Virus record (IMG/VR): IMGVR_UViG_3300034375_003113
Coordinates: 62,001-126,000 of that record
Direction: 5' to 3' (one strand)
From: a virus
Length of the DNA stretch: 64,000 bases
In this document: piece by piece, positions 1 to 10,151 of the stretch
Numbering within the stretch: the first letter of the stretch is position 1
Layout: each line of letters starts with the position of its first letter
Translations under genes and position numbers: made by a program
The notes under the pieces: model-generated
The model's database searches: none
Seen by the model: the letters and a program-made list of their open reading frames with translations, nothing else
Told to the model about the DNA's origin: nothing

Positions 1-2056
1 AACCATCAAACGATTGACCAGCAATTGTTCTAGCAGTTTCTAATGCAGTTGCCGTATCGGCATTACCTGTAACATCACCTGTTACGTTACCTGTAACATT
101 ACCTGTTAAGGCACCTTCAAATGTTCCTGCTACAAATGTTTCTGAACCAACAGTCCATTTATCATCTGTTTCGTTCCAAACTAAAGTTTTATTTGTAGAT
201 GTTCCTCGTTCAATCTCTATACCACCGTCTTGTGATGGTGTGCCTGCTTCATTACTATTTAAAGTAATAGTGTTATCAGCAAGATTTATAGTTTCTGTAT
301 TTACTGATGTTGTAGTACCACTTACTGTTAAATTACCAGAAACGGTTAAATCATTAAACGTTACATTATCTGTAGTAGATAAACTTTGATCTGTGTCGGA
401 TAAATCTGTAGCAGCAATTGTAATATTAGCACTACCATCAAATGATTGACCAGCAATTGATCTAGCAGTTGCAAGTGTAGTTGCTGTGTCAGCATTACCT
501 GTAACGTCACCAGTAATATTACCAGTAAATGTTCCTGCGATTGCACCTGTACCTGTGATTGTAGGACTGGTTAAAGTTTTGTTTGTTAACGTTTGAGTTG
601 ATGTTAATAATACAACATCACTTGTGTTTGATAAATCTGTTGAAGCAATTGTTATATTAGCGCTACCATCAAACGATTGACCAGCAATTGTTCTAGCAGT
701 TTCTAATGCAGTTGCCGTATCGGCATTACCTGTAACATCACCAGTAAATGTACCAGCGATAGCACCTGTACCTGTGATTGTTGGACTAGTTAAAGTTTTA
801 TTAGTTAATGTTTCAGTACCAGCCAATGTAGCAAATGAACCATCACTTAATGCACTATTAAATTGTGCTGTTGTACCAGTTAAAGTACCTTCAGATAAAT
901 CTAATGTTAAAGTGTTTGAAGCACTATCAATAGTTTTATTAGTTAATGTTTCAGTAGAACTAGCTGTAATATAAGAACCTAAATCTGATATATTAGATTC
1001 AGTAATTGTAATTGTGTTTGAAGCACTATTGATTGTTTTGTTTGTAAGTGTTTGAGAACCAGTTAATGTTGCAACAGTACTATCAATGTTTAAAGTAATT
1101 GTATCTGTTGTAGCAGTTGATGTTAATCCAGCACCACCAGCAATTGTGAAAGTATCTGTACCAACTGTGATTGTGTCTGTACCACTATCACCAGCAATTG
1201 ACATATTTGAAGATATGGCAGCTGTACCAGCAGCAGTTAATCGTCCTTGAGCGTCAACTGTAAATGTTGGAATTGCAGTTGAAGAACCATAAGCACCAGC
1301 AGAAACAGCTGTGTCATCTAAATTTATTGTTAATGTGTTTGTAGCACCTGAAGTACTAATACCAGTTCCACCAGCAACTGTAAATGTTTCACTATCTAAA
1401 TCAATAGCAGCTGTACCAGTATCACCAGCAACATCTAAATCTTGAGCTGTAACTTGTGAGTCAACATATGCCTTAATAGATTGTTGAGTTGCAAGTTGTG
1501 TAGCAGAGTCAGATGCCATATTGTCTTCATCTAATATAGCAGTACCTGAAACACTTGTATTTAATACAGCACTTGTTAAAGTTTTGTTTGTTAAAGTATC
1601 TGTTGTTGCTTTACCAACTAATGTGTCAGTAGCGTCTGGAAGAGTAATTGTTCTATCAGCAGTAGGGTCACCTGCTGTTAAAGTTAATTCGTTATCGTCA
1701 CTTGTACTACCTTCAAATACTAAAGCATTTTGTACATCAATAGTAGTTGAGTTTACAGTAGTAGTTGTTCCTGATACTGTTAAGTTACCTGATACTGTTA
1801 AGTTATCATCAACTGTAACTGTACCACCAGCTGAATCTATAGTAAGATTTCCTGATGATGTATCTATTTCGTTATTTCCTGTTACACCGATTTGAATATT
1901 TCCTGATCCATCTCCAATAGTGTCACCACCTGCAGTAGATCCATCGTGTAAACGAAGTTTATTTAATGTAGTATCTACTGTTAATTCACCGACTGAACCT
2001 GTATAGGCATCGTTTTCAGCAGTAGTACCTCTTCTTAATTGTAAAATTGTTGGCAT
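1..2056 (-). CDS. Repeat-rich tail fibre protein, C-terminus beyond window
   Basis: The frame is open from an ATG at 2056 to the left edge, so about 685 N-terminal residues are visible. The N-terminus (MPTILQLRRGTTAEN, then GELTVDTT and LHDG) is the Mtd_N-type head-attachment domain found on many phage fibre proteins. The rest is Thr/Asn/Ser-rich beta repeats: [29 protein letters not shown], and near the edge [31 protein letters not shown] ribosome site lies 6 nt before the ATG, and a late promoter box lies further upstream. It is inferred to be a structural fibre that recognises the host surface. The same repeat units occur in the 2302-aa fibre next door. Role as fibre is confident; which fibre is not. 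Confidence 0.85.
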   Translation of the reverse strand, partial: MPTILQLRRGTTAENDAYTGSVGELTVDTTLNKLRLHDGSTAGGDTIGDGSGNIQIGVTGNNEIDTSSGNLTIDSAGGTVTVDDNLTVSGNLTVSGTTTTVNSTTIDVQNALVFEGSTSDDNELTLTAGDPTADRTITLPDATDTLVGKATTDTLTNKTLTSAVLNTSVSGTAILDEDNMASDSATQLATQQSIKAYVDSQVTAQDLDVAGDTGTAAIDLDSETFTVAGGTGISTSGATNTLTINLDDTAVSAGAYGSSTAIPTFTVDAQGRLTAAGTAAISSNMSIAGDSGTDTITVGTDTFTIAGGAGLTSTATTDTITLNIDSTVATLTGSQTLTNKTINSASNTITITESNISDLGSYITASSTETLTNKTIDSASNTLTLDLSEGTLTGTTAQFNSALSDGSFATLAGTETLTNKTLTSPTITGTGAIAGTFTGDVTGNADTATALETARTIAGQSFDGSANITIASTDLSNTSDVVLLTSTQTLTNKTLTSPTITGTGAIAGTFTGNITGDVTGNADTATTLATARSIAGQSFDGSANITIAATDLSDTDQSLSTTDNVTFNDLTVSGNLTVSGTTTSVNTETINLADNTITLNSNEAGTPSQDGGIEIERGTSTNKTLVWNETDDKWTVGSETFVAGTFEGALTGNVTGNVTGDVTGNADTATALETARTIAGQSFDG
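2..79. repeat. 78-bp direct repeat, copy 1
   Basis: This stretch is identical, base for base as read, to 665-742. It encodes the [11 protein letters not shown]-type fibre module of the partial fibre gene. Identity at every third-codon position points to recent duplication or gene conversion rather than conserved protein alone. Confidence 0.85.
665..742. repeat. 78-bp direct repeat, copy 2
   Basis: Second copy of the 78-bp repeat at 2-79, offset by 663 bp, inside the same fibre gene. Recombination between copies would delete or duplicate 221 residues in frame. Confidence 0.85.
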
Positions 2057-2093
2057 TGTTGCTCTCTCCCTTTTTTAACAAACTAACTTGTAT

Positions 2094-2101
2094 TATTTAT
2101 A
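2094..2101 (-). promoter_or_regulatory. T4-type late promoter box
   Basis: TATAAATA on the minus strand, 38 nt upstream of the fibre ATG at 2056. It sits inside an imperfect inverted repeat (AACTT...AAGTT arms) and shares the 16-nt string tatttataataataag with the late box at 12818. Confidence 0.7.
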
Positions 2102-2136
2102 ATAATAAGTTGTTTAACTACCTTTGTTTTTAATTT

Positions 2137-2391
2137 TTAAATATAACCAAAATCAACTATTCCAACTGCCGCAACAATTGTTCCCATATCAATAATATCG
2201 AAACCTGGATTTTCACAATCCGTTATTACTTGTTCTAAAGAAATCCCAAAAGCATCTACTGGTGAATTATTAACCCCAGCTTCACCACCACTCAAATAAA
2301 TTGTTTGTACTGCTGATTTGTCTAAAGAAGTAGCCTTCATTTCAGCAAATCTGACTTTACTACTATCTATGTTGTTTCCTATATAAGCCAT
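2137..2391 (-). CDS. Small hypothetical protein, probably virion-associated
   Basis: 84 aa, beginning MAYIGNNIDSSKVRF and ending GIVDFGYI. I recognise no family. The N-terminus resembles openings of small marine-phage structural proteins, but that is only an impression. It lies 9 nt downstream of the 110-aa gene and on the same strand as the fibres, so it is probably made late with them. No signal peptide, membrane segment or cysteine cluster is present. Confidence 0.6.
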   Translation of the reverse strand: MAYIGNNIDSSKVRFAEMKATSLDKSAVQTIYLSGGEAGVNNSPVDAFGISLEQVITDCENPGFDIIDMGTIVAAVGIVDFGYI

Positions 2392-2400
2392 TTAATTTCC

Positions 2401-2733
2401 TTATGTTGAAATATCATCTACTGTACTTACAATAACATCAAGTGAACTAGCAGTATTAGAAACGACTTTTAAAACGTCTCCACTTTTTACTACGTATTTA
2501 GCCCCACCATCTATTACTTGTAAAGCACCACCACTTTGAATTGGTGCACCTTTAACAAGGTACACGTCATTTGAAGAATCAGCGTCATTTAATATAACGT
2601 CAACTTTTATTTCAGCCGTTGTAATATTAGCGCATCCTATACCGATTATTGTGTCATAACTGTCAGCTGTAAATACTGTTGTAGCTGAAGTTCCAACGTT
2701 TCTTGCTGTGTATCTTCTAAAATTTTGTGCCAT
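2401..2733 (-). CDS. Small beta-rich virion structural protein
   Basis: 110 aa (MAQNFRRYTARNVGTSATTVF...). Alternating hydrophobic/polar segments suggest a compact beta domain. Proteins opening with this MAQNF-RRYT pattern are common near fibre genes of T4-like marine phages and are usually annotated only as structural or hypothetical. An AAGAGAGAG ribosome site precedes the ATG, and two overlapping late boxes lie 14 and 22 nt upstream. Inferred to be a fibre- or neck-associated accessory protein; no specific role can be read. Confidence 0.65.
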   Translation of the reverse strand: MAQNFRRYTARNVGTSATTVFTADSYDTIIGIGCANITTAEIKVDVILNDADSSNDVYLVKGAPIQSGGALQVIDGGAKYVVKSGDVLKVVSNTASSLDVIVSTVDDIST

Positions 2734-2746
2734 GTTTTCTCTCTCT

Positions 2747-2762
2747 TATTTATATATTTATA
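2747..2762 (-). promoter_or_regulatory. Tandem late promoter boxes
   Basis: Two abutting minus-strand TATAAATA boxes (2747-2754 and 2755-2762) precede the 110-aa gene. The distal box overlaps the stop codon of the giant fibre gene. The doubled box is unusual and may raise late expression of the two small downstream proteins. Confidence 0.65.
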
Positions 2763-5700
2763 ATGCAATTGCCATAGCAATAGCAAAACCTTTTGTTGCT
2801 CTGTTGTCTATTTGTGTTTGAATACTTGATGTAACACCATCTAAATAATCAAATTCAGTATTACTTACTGATCCAGATGAAATCTTAGCAGCGTCAATAC
2901 CTGTTGTTAATTGACTGTCTCCAATATTTGATATTGTATTACTAGAAGCGTCAATTGTTTTATTTGTTAATGTATCTGTACTTGTAGCCGTAATGTAAGA
3001 CTGTAAATCACTAATTTGTGATTCTGTAACACTTAATGCTGCCTGGTGTTGCGTTACTGAACTTTCAGTTATATTTGCGTCAGGTACATTTGCCCAAGTT
3101 ACTGAAGCTGTTAAGTCGTTTGTTTCTGTAAACGAAGTTAAGTAACCAGCATCATTTGTCCATTGTGATATGTTACCAGATTTATTAGTTAATGTGTCTG
3201 TACTAGAAGCAGTTATATAACTTGCACCATTTGTTAACTGATTATTATTTGTAGGAATATCACTTGTAAGTGCTACTGTACCTGTACTTGTTGGTAATGT
3301 CAAAGTACCTGTATTTGAAATTGTAGCAATTACTGGACTAGTTAAAGTTTTATTAGTTAAAGTTTGTGTTGCGTCATTTAAAGTAATATTTGACGTGTTA
3401 GATAAATCTGTTGAAGCAATTGTGATATTAGCAGTACCGTCAAATGATTGACCAGCAATTGTTCTAGCAGTTTCTAACGCAGTAGCCGTTGCAGCGTTAC
3501 CTGAAGTATCTTGGTTACCTGTTGTATTAACACCTGGTAAATTAATATTTGCTGTGCCATCAAATGATACGCCACCAATTGTTCTAGCAGTCGCTAATGC
3601 AGTAGCTGTGTCAGCATTACCTGTTACATCACCAGTTACATTACCAGTTAAATTTCCTGTTACATCACCAGTTACATCACCAGTTAAATTTCCTGTTACA
3701 TCTCCAGTTACATCTCCAGTTACATTACCAGTTACGTTACCAGTTAAAGCACCTTCAAATGTTCCAGCAACAAATGTTTCAGAACCAACAGTCCATTTAT
3801 CTGATGTTTCGTTCCATAATAATGTTTTATTTGTATCATCACCACGTTCTATTTCAATACCACCATTTTCTGTAGCAGAACCTGTAGCATTTGAGTTTAG
3901 AACAATTGTGTTATCAGCTAAATTAATTGTTTCTGTATTTACAGTTGTTGTTGAACCTGAAACTGTTAAATTACCTGTTACAACTAAATTATTTCCTATT
4001 GTTACGTTATCTGGTAAACCAACCGTTATTGTTCCAGAACTTTCTGATACTTCTACTTCGTTTGCAGTTCCAGAGAATGTAATTGTTCCACCTAATGAAG
4101 TAGCAGTTGATGTAGTTCCATCTGTAACAGTTATAGATGAGTTTGCAAGTTTATCATTACTGATAGAACCAGCTAACTGAGCATTTGTGATTGTACCAAC
4201 TAGTGAACTTGTAGGATAATTTGTTGCGTCTGATAAATCAAAAGCTGGTGTTGCGTCTGATCCACCTAATGATAATTGAATACCACCATATGATACTGTA
4301 GAGTTTGCTAATTTAGCATTTGAAACTGAACTATCTACTAATTGTGAAGCGTTAATAGTTTTATTTGTTAAAGTATCTGTAGATGAAGCTGTAATATACG
4401 CACCTAAATCAGAAATATCAGATTCGGTAATTGTAATTGTGTTATTTGCACTATTAATAGTTTTATTAGTTAGTGTTTCTGTACCTGTTGTAGAAACTAA
4501 TGTAGCGTCTGATACAGCAGTATTAAATTCAGCAAGAGTACCTGTTACAGTATTATTTGTTAAACTAATAGATTTGTTAGTTAATGTATCAGTAGTAGCT
4601 CTACCAACTAGTGTATCAGTTGACGTAGGTAGTGTTAATGTTCCTACATTTGTAATTGTAGCAATTACTGGACTTGTTAAAGTTTTATTTGTTAATGTTT
4701 CTGTTCCTGCTAATGAAGCAAAAGAACCATCTGATAATGCACTATTAAATTCAGCAAGTGAACCAGAGATTGTATTACTTCCTAAAGCAATAGTTTTGTT
4801 TTCTAAAGTATCAGCAGAGTCCGCTAAAATGTACGATTGTAAATCTGAAATATCAGCTTCAACAACAGTAATTGTGTTACTTGCAGTATTAATTGTTTTA
4901 CCTGTTAATGTTTCAGTACCAGCCAATGTAGCAAATGAGCCATCTGATAAAGCACTATTAAATTGTGCTGTTGTACCTGTTAAAGTATTATCTGATAAAT
5001 TAATTGTTTTGTTTTGTAAAGTATCAGTACTATCAGCAAGTATATAAGATTGTAAATCAGATATGTCTGCCTCAACAACAGTAATTGTGTTGTTAGCAGT
5101 ATCAATAGTTTTATTTGTTAACGTATCAGTAGTATTTCTACCAACTAATGTGTCTGTAGATGTTGGTAAAGTAACAGTTCCTGTATTTGAAATTGTAGAA
5201 ATAACAGGAGAAGTTAAAGTTTTATTAGTTAAAGTTTGTGTTCCTGTTAATGTCGCAACAGTTGAGTCTATATTAAATGTTACATTATTTCCTGAACCAA
5301 CTGTATCAATACCAGTTCCACCTGTAAACGATAAAGTTTCACTATCTAAATCAATAGATAAAGAACCGCCTGTATCTGCTTGAAAGTCTAGGTCACTAGC
5401 AGTTACTTGAGCGTCAACATAATCTTTAACAGCTTTAGCAGATACTAAAGTGTTATGTGAAGCAGATGTAGATGCTAAATCGGTATCTAAAACACCAGCA
5501 GCAAAGTCTGCAACTTCAATATTTGTAATTGAGTTACCAGTTCCATTTGCGTCAAATGTTTTGTTTGTTAAAGTGTCTGAACTTGAAGCAGTTATAAAGG
5601 CAGATGTAGTATTGTCGTAATTTGATAAATCATTATCAACAACTAAATCAATTGTTCCATCAGCGTCTTGGTATGTAGCAGTAATAAGTGTTTCTGTGTT

Positions 5701-8700
5701 ACTACTAAACATTGCACCAGCAATGTCTTGTACTCTTTCAGCGTTTAGAGTTACAGCACCAGAAGTTACTGTAAAGTCTGTAGCGTTAAATGAAGCAACC
5801 CCTTTATTAGATGAAGTAGCTTCTTCAGCAGAAATTGTTAAAGTGTCTGTTGCAGATACAACAGCGTCAATTCCTTCACCTGAAGTAATAGTTAATGTAT
5901 TACCTAAATCTAAATCTTGTGTATTTGATCCATCAGAAATTGTTATCTTACTATTTGTTAATGAACTGTTTCCAATATTTGTTAAAGTATTTGAAGCACC
6001 ACTTATAGTTTTGTTAGTTAATGTATCTGTCGTATCTCTTAATACAATTGTACCAGAAGCGTTTGGTAAACTTATTGTACGATCAGCAGTAGGATCGACA
6101 ACTGTTAAAGTTGTTTCGTATGCGTCAGCACTAGCACCTTCAAATGTAAATGCGTTTTGAATATTAACTGCTGTTGAGTTAACTGTAGTTGTAGTACCAT
6201 TAACTGTTAAGTTTCCTGTAATTGTAGTGTTACCTGTTACAGATAAATTATTTCCAATTGTAACATCATCTGGTAAACCAATTGTTAAAGTATCACCAGA
6301 TACACTTGTTTCTATTTCGTTTGCAGTTCCTGAAACTGTAATTGTATCACCTAAATCTATAGCATTTGTACCACTATCACCTGTAAGTGTAATTGTAGAA
6401 TTAGTTAAAGACGCATTGCCAATACTAGTTAAAGTATTTGAAGCACCACTTATTGTTTTATTTGTAAGTGTTTGTGTGCCTGTTGTAGTTACAAATGAAC
6501 TTGGTAATGTTACTGTGTTAGATGATAAATCTAAAGTAGTTGCCAATTTAGCAACAGTAACAGCATTGTTTGCAATTTTACCTTCAGTTACATTTAAGTC
6601 AGCAATTTTAGCTGTTGTAACTTGGTCGTCACCAATGTGTTGAGTATCAATTGAACCATCTACATAATGCTCTGAATTTATACTGTCATCAGCAATTTTT
6701 GTTCCATCAACTGAGTCAGCAGCTAATTTAGCATTAGTTACAGCCAAATCATTTATTTTAGCAGTAGTTACAGCAAGGTTATCTATTTTAGCTGTTTCAA
6801 CAGCAGCGTCTGCTAGTTGTGTAGTATCAACTCCGCCATTGTCTATATTAAGTGTAATAGCATTTCCACTACTTGCACTTGTTAATCCTGTACCACCTAA
6901 AACTGAAAAAGTTTCTGTGTCTAAATCTATTGAACCAGTACCACTATCACCAGCAATTTCCAATGAACTAGCAGTTACTTGAGCGTCAACATAAGCCTTA
7001 ATTGCTTTTGCTGAAGCAAGTGTGTTATCACTTACAGATACACTTGAAAAAGTTGTATCTAAAACACCAGACGCTAAATCAGCAACTTCAATATTTGAAA
7101 TTGAGTTACCTGTACCGTTTGCGTCAAAAGTTTTATTTGTTAACGTTGATGTAGATGAAGCTGTTATGAAACCAGAAGATGAGTTATCATAGTTTGCTAA
7201 ATTACTATCTACAACTAAATCTATTGTGCCGTCAACATCTTGGTAAGTTGCTGTAATTAATGTTTCAGTATTTGAACTGAACATTGCACCAGCAATATCT
7301 TGTATTCTTTCTGTTTGTAAAGTAACATTTCCTGAAGATACTGAAAAGTCTGTAGCATTAAATGAAGCCAAACCTTTGTTTGTATCTGTAGCGTCTTCTC
7401 CAGTAATTGTTAAAGTATTTGAAGCAATTTCTGTAGTAATACCTTCACCGTTTGCAATTATTAATGTTTCTCCTAGAGCAACAGCGTCTGAACTTGAATC
7501 ACTTCCTTGAATAGTAATTGTAGAATTACTTAAAGATGAGTTATCAATATTAGATAAAGTGTTACTTGAACCACTAATTGTTTTATTAGTTAGTGTGTCT
7601 GTTGTAGCTCTTCCGACTAATGTATCTGAACTTGTAGGAAGTGTTAATGTTCCTGTATTTGAAATAGATGAAATAACAGGAGTAGTTAAAGTTTTGTTTG
7701 TTAATGTTTGTGAAGCGTCAATTTCAACAAATGTTCCATCACTCAATGCACTATTAAATTCTGCAGCTGTACCTGTTAAAGTATTGTTTGAAAGATTAAT
7801 AGTTTTATTTGATAAAGTTTTAGTGTTATCAGTTGATAGAATATCACTACCGCCTAGTGTAGCAGTTGTAGCTTCTAAATTTGCAACTAATGTACCAGTT
7901 GTAATTGTTAAATCACCAGATGTTGCACCAGTAAACGTACCAGTACCAACAATAAATTTGTCAGCACTTTCATCAAATCCGATAAATGCGTTGTTACTAT
8001 CTCCTCTTTCAATTACGATACCAGCGTCATTAGCAGGTGTTCCTGTTGTACCTGTTGCTAATTCTAATATTGAATCTGAAACAGTTGTGTTTGTTGTATT
8101 AACTGTTGTAGTAGTTCCATTTACAGTTAAGTTTCCTGTAACTGTTAAATTTCTACTTACGCTTAAATCTTGTCCGATAGTTACATCACTTGGTAAACCA
8201 ATAGTTAATGTATCGCCTGATTGTGATGTTTCTATTTCGTTTGATGTACCTTGAATTGTTAAAGTGTCACCTAAGTCTATTGCTTGTGAACCTGAGTCTC
8301 CAGCAAGTGTAATTGTTGAATTAATTAAAGACGCATTAGCAACGTTAGTTAGTGTGTTACTTGAACCACTAATAGTTTTATTTGTAAGAGCTTCAGTACC
8401 TGCTAATGTAGCAAAAGAACCATCACTTAACGCACTATTAAATTCAGCAATTGTACCAGTTAAAGTACCTTCAGATAAATCCAACGTAATTGTATTAGAA
8501 GCACTATCAATTGTTTTATTTGATAACGTATCAGTACTGTCAGCGAGTATGTAAGATTGTAAATCAGATATGTCTGCCTCGACAATTGTAATTGTGTTAT
8601 TAGCAGTGTTAATAGTTTTATTGGTAAGTGTTTCTGTTCCTGCTAATGTAGCAAAAGAACCATCACTTAAAGCACTATTAAATTCAGCAAGAGTACCTGT

Positions 8701-9666
8701 TACAGTATTATTTGTTAAACTTATAGATTTATTAGTTAACGTTTCTGTTCCTGCTAATGAAGCAAAAGAACCATCTGATAAAGCAGAATTAAATTCTGAT
8801 AAAGTACCAGTTAAAGTGCCTTCAGATAAATCTAAAGTAATTGTGTTATTAGCACTATCAATAGTTTTATTTGTAAGTGTTTCTGTTCCTGCTAATGAAG
8901 CAAAAGAACCATCTGATAAAGCAGAATTAAATTCTGCTAATGTGCCTGTTAATGTATTGTTTGTTAAACTGATTGACTTATTAGTTAAAGTATCTGTAGT
9001 ATCTTTTAATACTATTGTGCCTGTGGCGTCAGGTATGGTAACTGTTCTATCTGCTGTTGGATCAGCGACAGATAAAGTTAATTCATATTCATCAGCTGTA
9101 GCACCTTCAAAAACAATGTTGTTATCAAGTGTTAATGTTGTAAATGCACCAGGTTGACCACCACCAGATACGTCTGATAAGAAAGCAACTGTACCACTAG
9201 CATTTTGAAAAGTAATTGTTCTATCAGCAGTAGGGTCTGTAACTTGTAAAGTTGTTTCATAATCATTAACTGTAGAACCTTCAAATATAATTGTATTTGA
9301 AATAATAGGGTCGGTTAAAGTTTTGTTTGTTAGAGTTTGTGTAGTGCCAGAAAATAAAGTATCTAATTGTGATAATGTAACTCTACCTTCAGTTCCACCA
9401 TCTGATAATAAAATTTGATCACTAGCCGCAAGTGTTGAACTTGTTAAATCAATAGCGTTATCAATGTTTACAATCGCTTCAACGTTACCAAATTCTAAAG
9501 CTGTACCAGCAGAGTTGACTTTTAAAACCTGACCTGTGGTACCAATAGATAAAGAGGCACCAAGACCTCCGTGTGATAGATCAATAAATTCACCTGATTG
9601 ATATTCGGCAAGACCTGATACTTCAGATCCATTAAACGTTGCTCGTATTGGTGTTTTAGAACTCAT
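2758..9666 (-). CDS. Giant 2302-aa repeat tail fibre
   Basis: This 2302-aa protein is built almost entirely of short beta repeats: dozens of TLTNKT motifs, [20 protein letters not shown] blocks, TADRTITLP and [12 protein letters not shown] motifs, and a run of GDVTG/GNLTG tetrapeptides near residue 2000. Such Thr/Asn/Ser-rich arrays are typical of long phage tail fibres of marine myoviruses. The N-terminus ([13 protein letters not shown]) differs from the Mtd_N head of its neighbours, so it probably docks elsewhere. The C-terminus ends in a short hydrophobic tail, [11 protein letters not shown], seen on other marine phage fibres. It lacks an intramolecular chaperone domain that I can recognise. 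The gene starts 5 nt after the stop of the 152-aa gene upstream. Fibre role confident, receptor unknown. Confidence 0.88.
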   Translation of the reverse strand: MSSKTPIRATFNGSEVSGLAEYQSGEFIDLSHGGLGASLSIGTTGQVLKVNSAGTALEFGNVEAIVNIDNAIDLTSSTLAASDQILLSDGGTEGRVTLSQLDTLFSGTTQTLTNKTLTDPIISNTIIFEGSTVNDYETTLQVTDPTADRTITFQNASGTVAFLSDVSGGGQPGAFTTLTLDNNIVFEGATADEYELTLSVADPTADRTVTIPDATGTIVLKDTTDTLTNKSISLTNNTLTGTLAEFNSALSDGSFASLAGTETLTNKTIDSANNTITLDLSEGTLTGTLSEFNSALSDGSFASLAGTETLTNKSISLTNNTVTGTLAEFNSALSDGSFATLAGTETLTNKTINTANNTITIVEADISDLQSYILADSTDTLSNKTIDSASNTITLDLSEGTLTGTIAEFNSALSDGSFATLAGTEALTNKTISGSSNTLTNVANASLINSTITLAGDSGSQAIDLGDTLTIQGTSNEIETSQSGDTLTIGLPSDVTIGQDLSVSRNLTVTGNLTVNGTTTTVNTTNTTVSDSILELATGTTGTPANDAGIVIERGDSNNAFIGFDESADKFIVGTGTFTGATSGDLTITTGTLVANLEATTATLGGSDILSTDNTKTLSNKTINLSNNTLTGTAAEFNSALSDGTFVEIDASQTLTNKTLTTPVISSISNTGTLTLPTSSDTLVGRATTDTLTNKTISGSSNTLSNIDNSSLSNSTITIQGSDSSSDAVALGETLIIANGEGITTEIASNTLTITGEDATDTNKGLASFNATDFSVSSGNVTLQTERIQDIAGAMFSSNTETLITATYQDVDGTIDLVVDSNLANYDNSSSGFITASSTSTLTNKTFDANGTGNSISNIEVADLASGVLDTTFSSVSVSDNTLASAKAIKAYVDAQVTASSLEIAGDSGTGSIDLDTETFSVLGGTGLTSASSGNAITLNIDNGGVDTTQLADAAVETAKIDNLAVTTAKINDLAVTNAKLAADSVDGTKIADDSINSEHYVDGSIDTQHIGDDQVTTAKIADLNVTEGKIANNAVTVAKLATTLDLSSNTVTLPSSFVTTTGTQTLTNKTISGASNTLTSIGNASLTNSTITLTGDSGTNAIDLGDTITVSGTANEIETSVSGDTLTIGLPDDVTIGNNLSVTGNTTITGNLTVNGTTTTVNSTAVNIQNAFTFEGASADAYETTLTVVDPTADRTISLPNASGTIVLRDTTDTLTNKTISGASNTLTNIGNSSLTNSKITISDGSNTQDLDLGNTLTITSGEGIDAVVSATDTLTISAEEATSSNKGVASFNATDFTVTSGAVTLNAERVQDIAGAMFSSNTETLITATYQDADGTIDLVVDNDLSNYDNTTSAFITASSSDTLTNKTFDANGTGNSITNIEVADFAAGVLDTDLASTSASHNTLVSAKAVKDYVDAQVTASDLDFQADTGGSLSIDLDSETLSFTGGTGIDTVGSGNNVTFNIDSTVATLTGTQTLTNKTLTSPVISTISNTGTVTLPTSTDTLVGRNTTDTLTNKTIDTANNTITVVEADISDLQSYILADSTDTLQNKTINLSDNTLTGTTAQFNSALSDGSFATLAGTETLTGKTINTASNTITVVEADISDLQSYILADSADTLENKTIALGSNTISGSLAEFNSALSDGSFASLAGTETLTNKTLTSPVIATITNVGTLTLPTSTDTLVGRATTDTLTNKSISLTNNTVTGTLAEFNTAVSDATLVSTTGTETLTNKTINSANNTITITESDISDLGAYITASSTDTLTNKTINASQLVDSSVSNAKLANSTVSYGGIQLSLGGSDATPAFDLSDATNYPTSSLVGTITNAQLAGSISNDKLANSSITVTDGTTSTATSLGGTITFSGTANEVEVSESSGTITVGLPDNVTIGNNLVVTGNLTVSGSTTTVNTETINLADNTIVLNSNATGSATENGGIEIERGDDTNKTLLWNETSDKWTVGSETFVAGTFEGALTGNVTGNVTGDVTGDVTGNLTGDVTGDVTGNLTGNVTGDVTGNADTATALATARTIGGVSFDGTANINLPGVNTTGNQDTSGNAATATALETARTIAGQSFDGTANITIASTDLSNTSNITLNDATQTLTNKTLTSPVIATISNTGTLTLPTSTGTVALTSDIPTNNNQLTNGASYITASSTDTLTNKSGNISQWTNDAGYLTSFTETNDLTASVTWANVPDANITESSVTQHQAALSVTESQISDLQSYITATSTDTLTNKTIDASSNTISNIGDSQLTTGIDAAKISSGSVSNTEFDYLDGVTSSIQTQIDNRATKGFAIAMAIAL
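3624..3743. repeat. Ten 12-bp tandem repeats in the giant fibre
   Basis: Ten in-register 12-bp units of the types ttacatcaccag, ttacattaccag and ttaaatttcctg encode alternating GDVT, GNVT and GNLT tetrapeptides. Slippage would change fibre length in steps of four residues without breaking the frame. Similar shorter runs occur at about 61-120. Confidence 0.85.
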
Positions 9667-9671
9667 TTATC

Positions 9672-10130
9672 TTATATTCCTTCCATTGTTGGCATATGGC
9701 CTGGTCTAATTGTTTGTATTGATGTTCCATTTGCAGTTGTAAACGGTAAATAATATGATTGCACAACAACGTGATCTAAAAATCCATTAACTGTAGTCAT
9801 ATCTTTATTATTTACAAGAGCAAGAGTGGTTTCTGTACCATCTGTTTTTGTAAAGGGTACTCTTTTACCAACATTATGTTGAAAATCATTTTTCCATTCA
9901 GTACCATTATAATTTAAAATTTGACTAGGTAGTTGAGTTGTAAAATTTGTATCGGTTAAATCAACTAATGCACCATTACCAGCAGCAGCCGCACCACCTA
10001 TTTCTTTTATAACACCAGCGTCATTGATATAAAACTTTTGAGATGATGTATCAATTGCTACCTCTCCACTTACAAGATCACTTATAGTTGGAGTGCCAGT
10101 ACCTCTTTTTAACTTAATAACTGTCGCCAT
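9672..10130 (-). CDS. Short fibre protein with Mtd_N-type head
   Basis: 152 aa. The N-terminus (MATVIKLKRGTGTP, then SGEVAIDTSSQKFYI and NDAGVIKEIGG) is the same head-attachment domain as in the partial fibre at the left edge. The C-terminal half (KRVPFTKTDGTETTL..., PTMEGI) has no TLTNKT repeats. It may be a truncated fibre or a stand-alone adaptor linking the giant fibre to the baseplate. It is followed 5 nt later by the giant fibre gene, implying co-expression. An AAGAGAGAT ribosome site precedes the ATG. Confidence 0.75.
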   Translation of the reverse strand: MATVIKLKRGTGTPTISDLVSGEVAIDTSSQKFYINDAGVIKEIGGAAAAGNGALVDLTDTNFTTQLPSQILNYNGTEWKNDFQHNVGKRVPFTKTDGTETTLALVNNKDMTTVNGFLDHVVVQSYYLPFTTANGTSIQTIRPGHMPTMEGI

Positions 10131-10151
10131 ATATCTCTCTTATATAAACGA

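Noticed and set aside
3554-9157. Long plus-strand frames opposite the giant fibre gene (for example 4439-5047 and 7559-8254)
   Set aside because: They are Val/Ser/Asn-rich reverse readings of the TLTNKT repeats, with no ribosome sites or recognisable domains; the minus strand explains the region fully.
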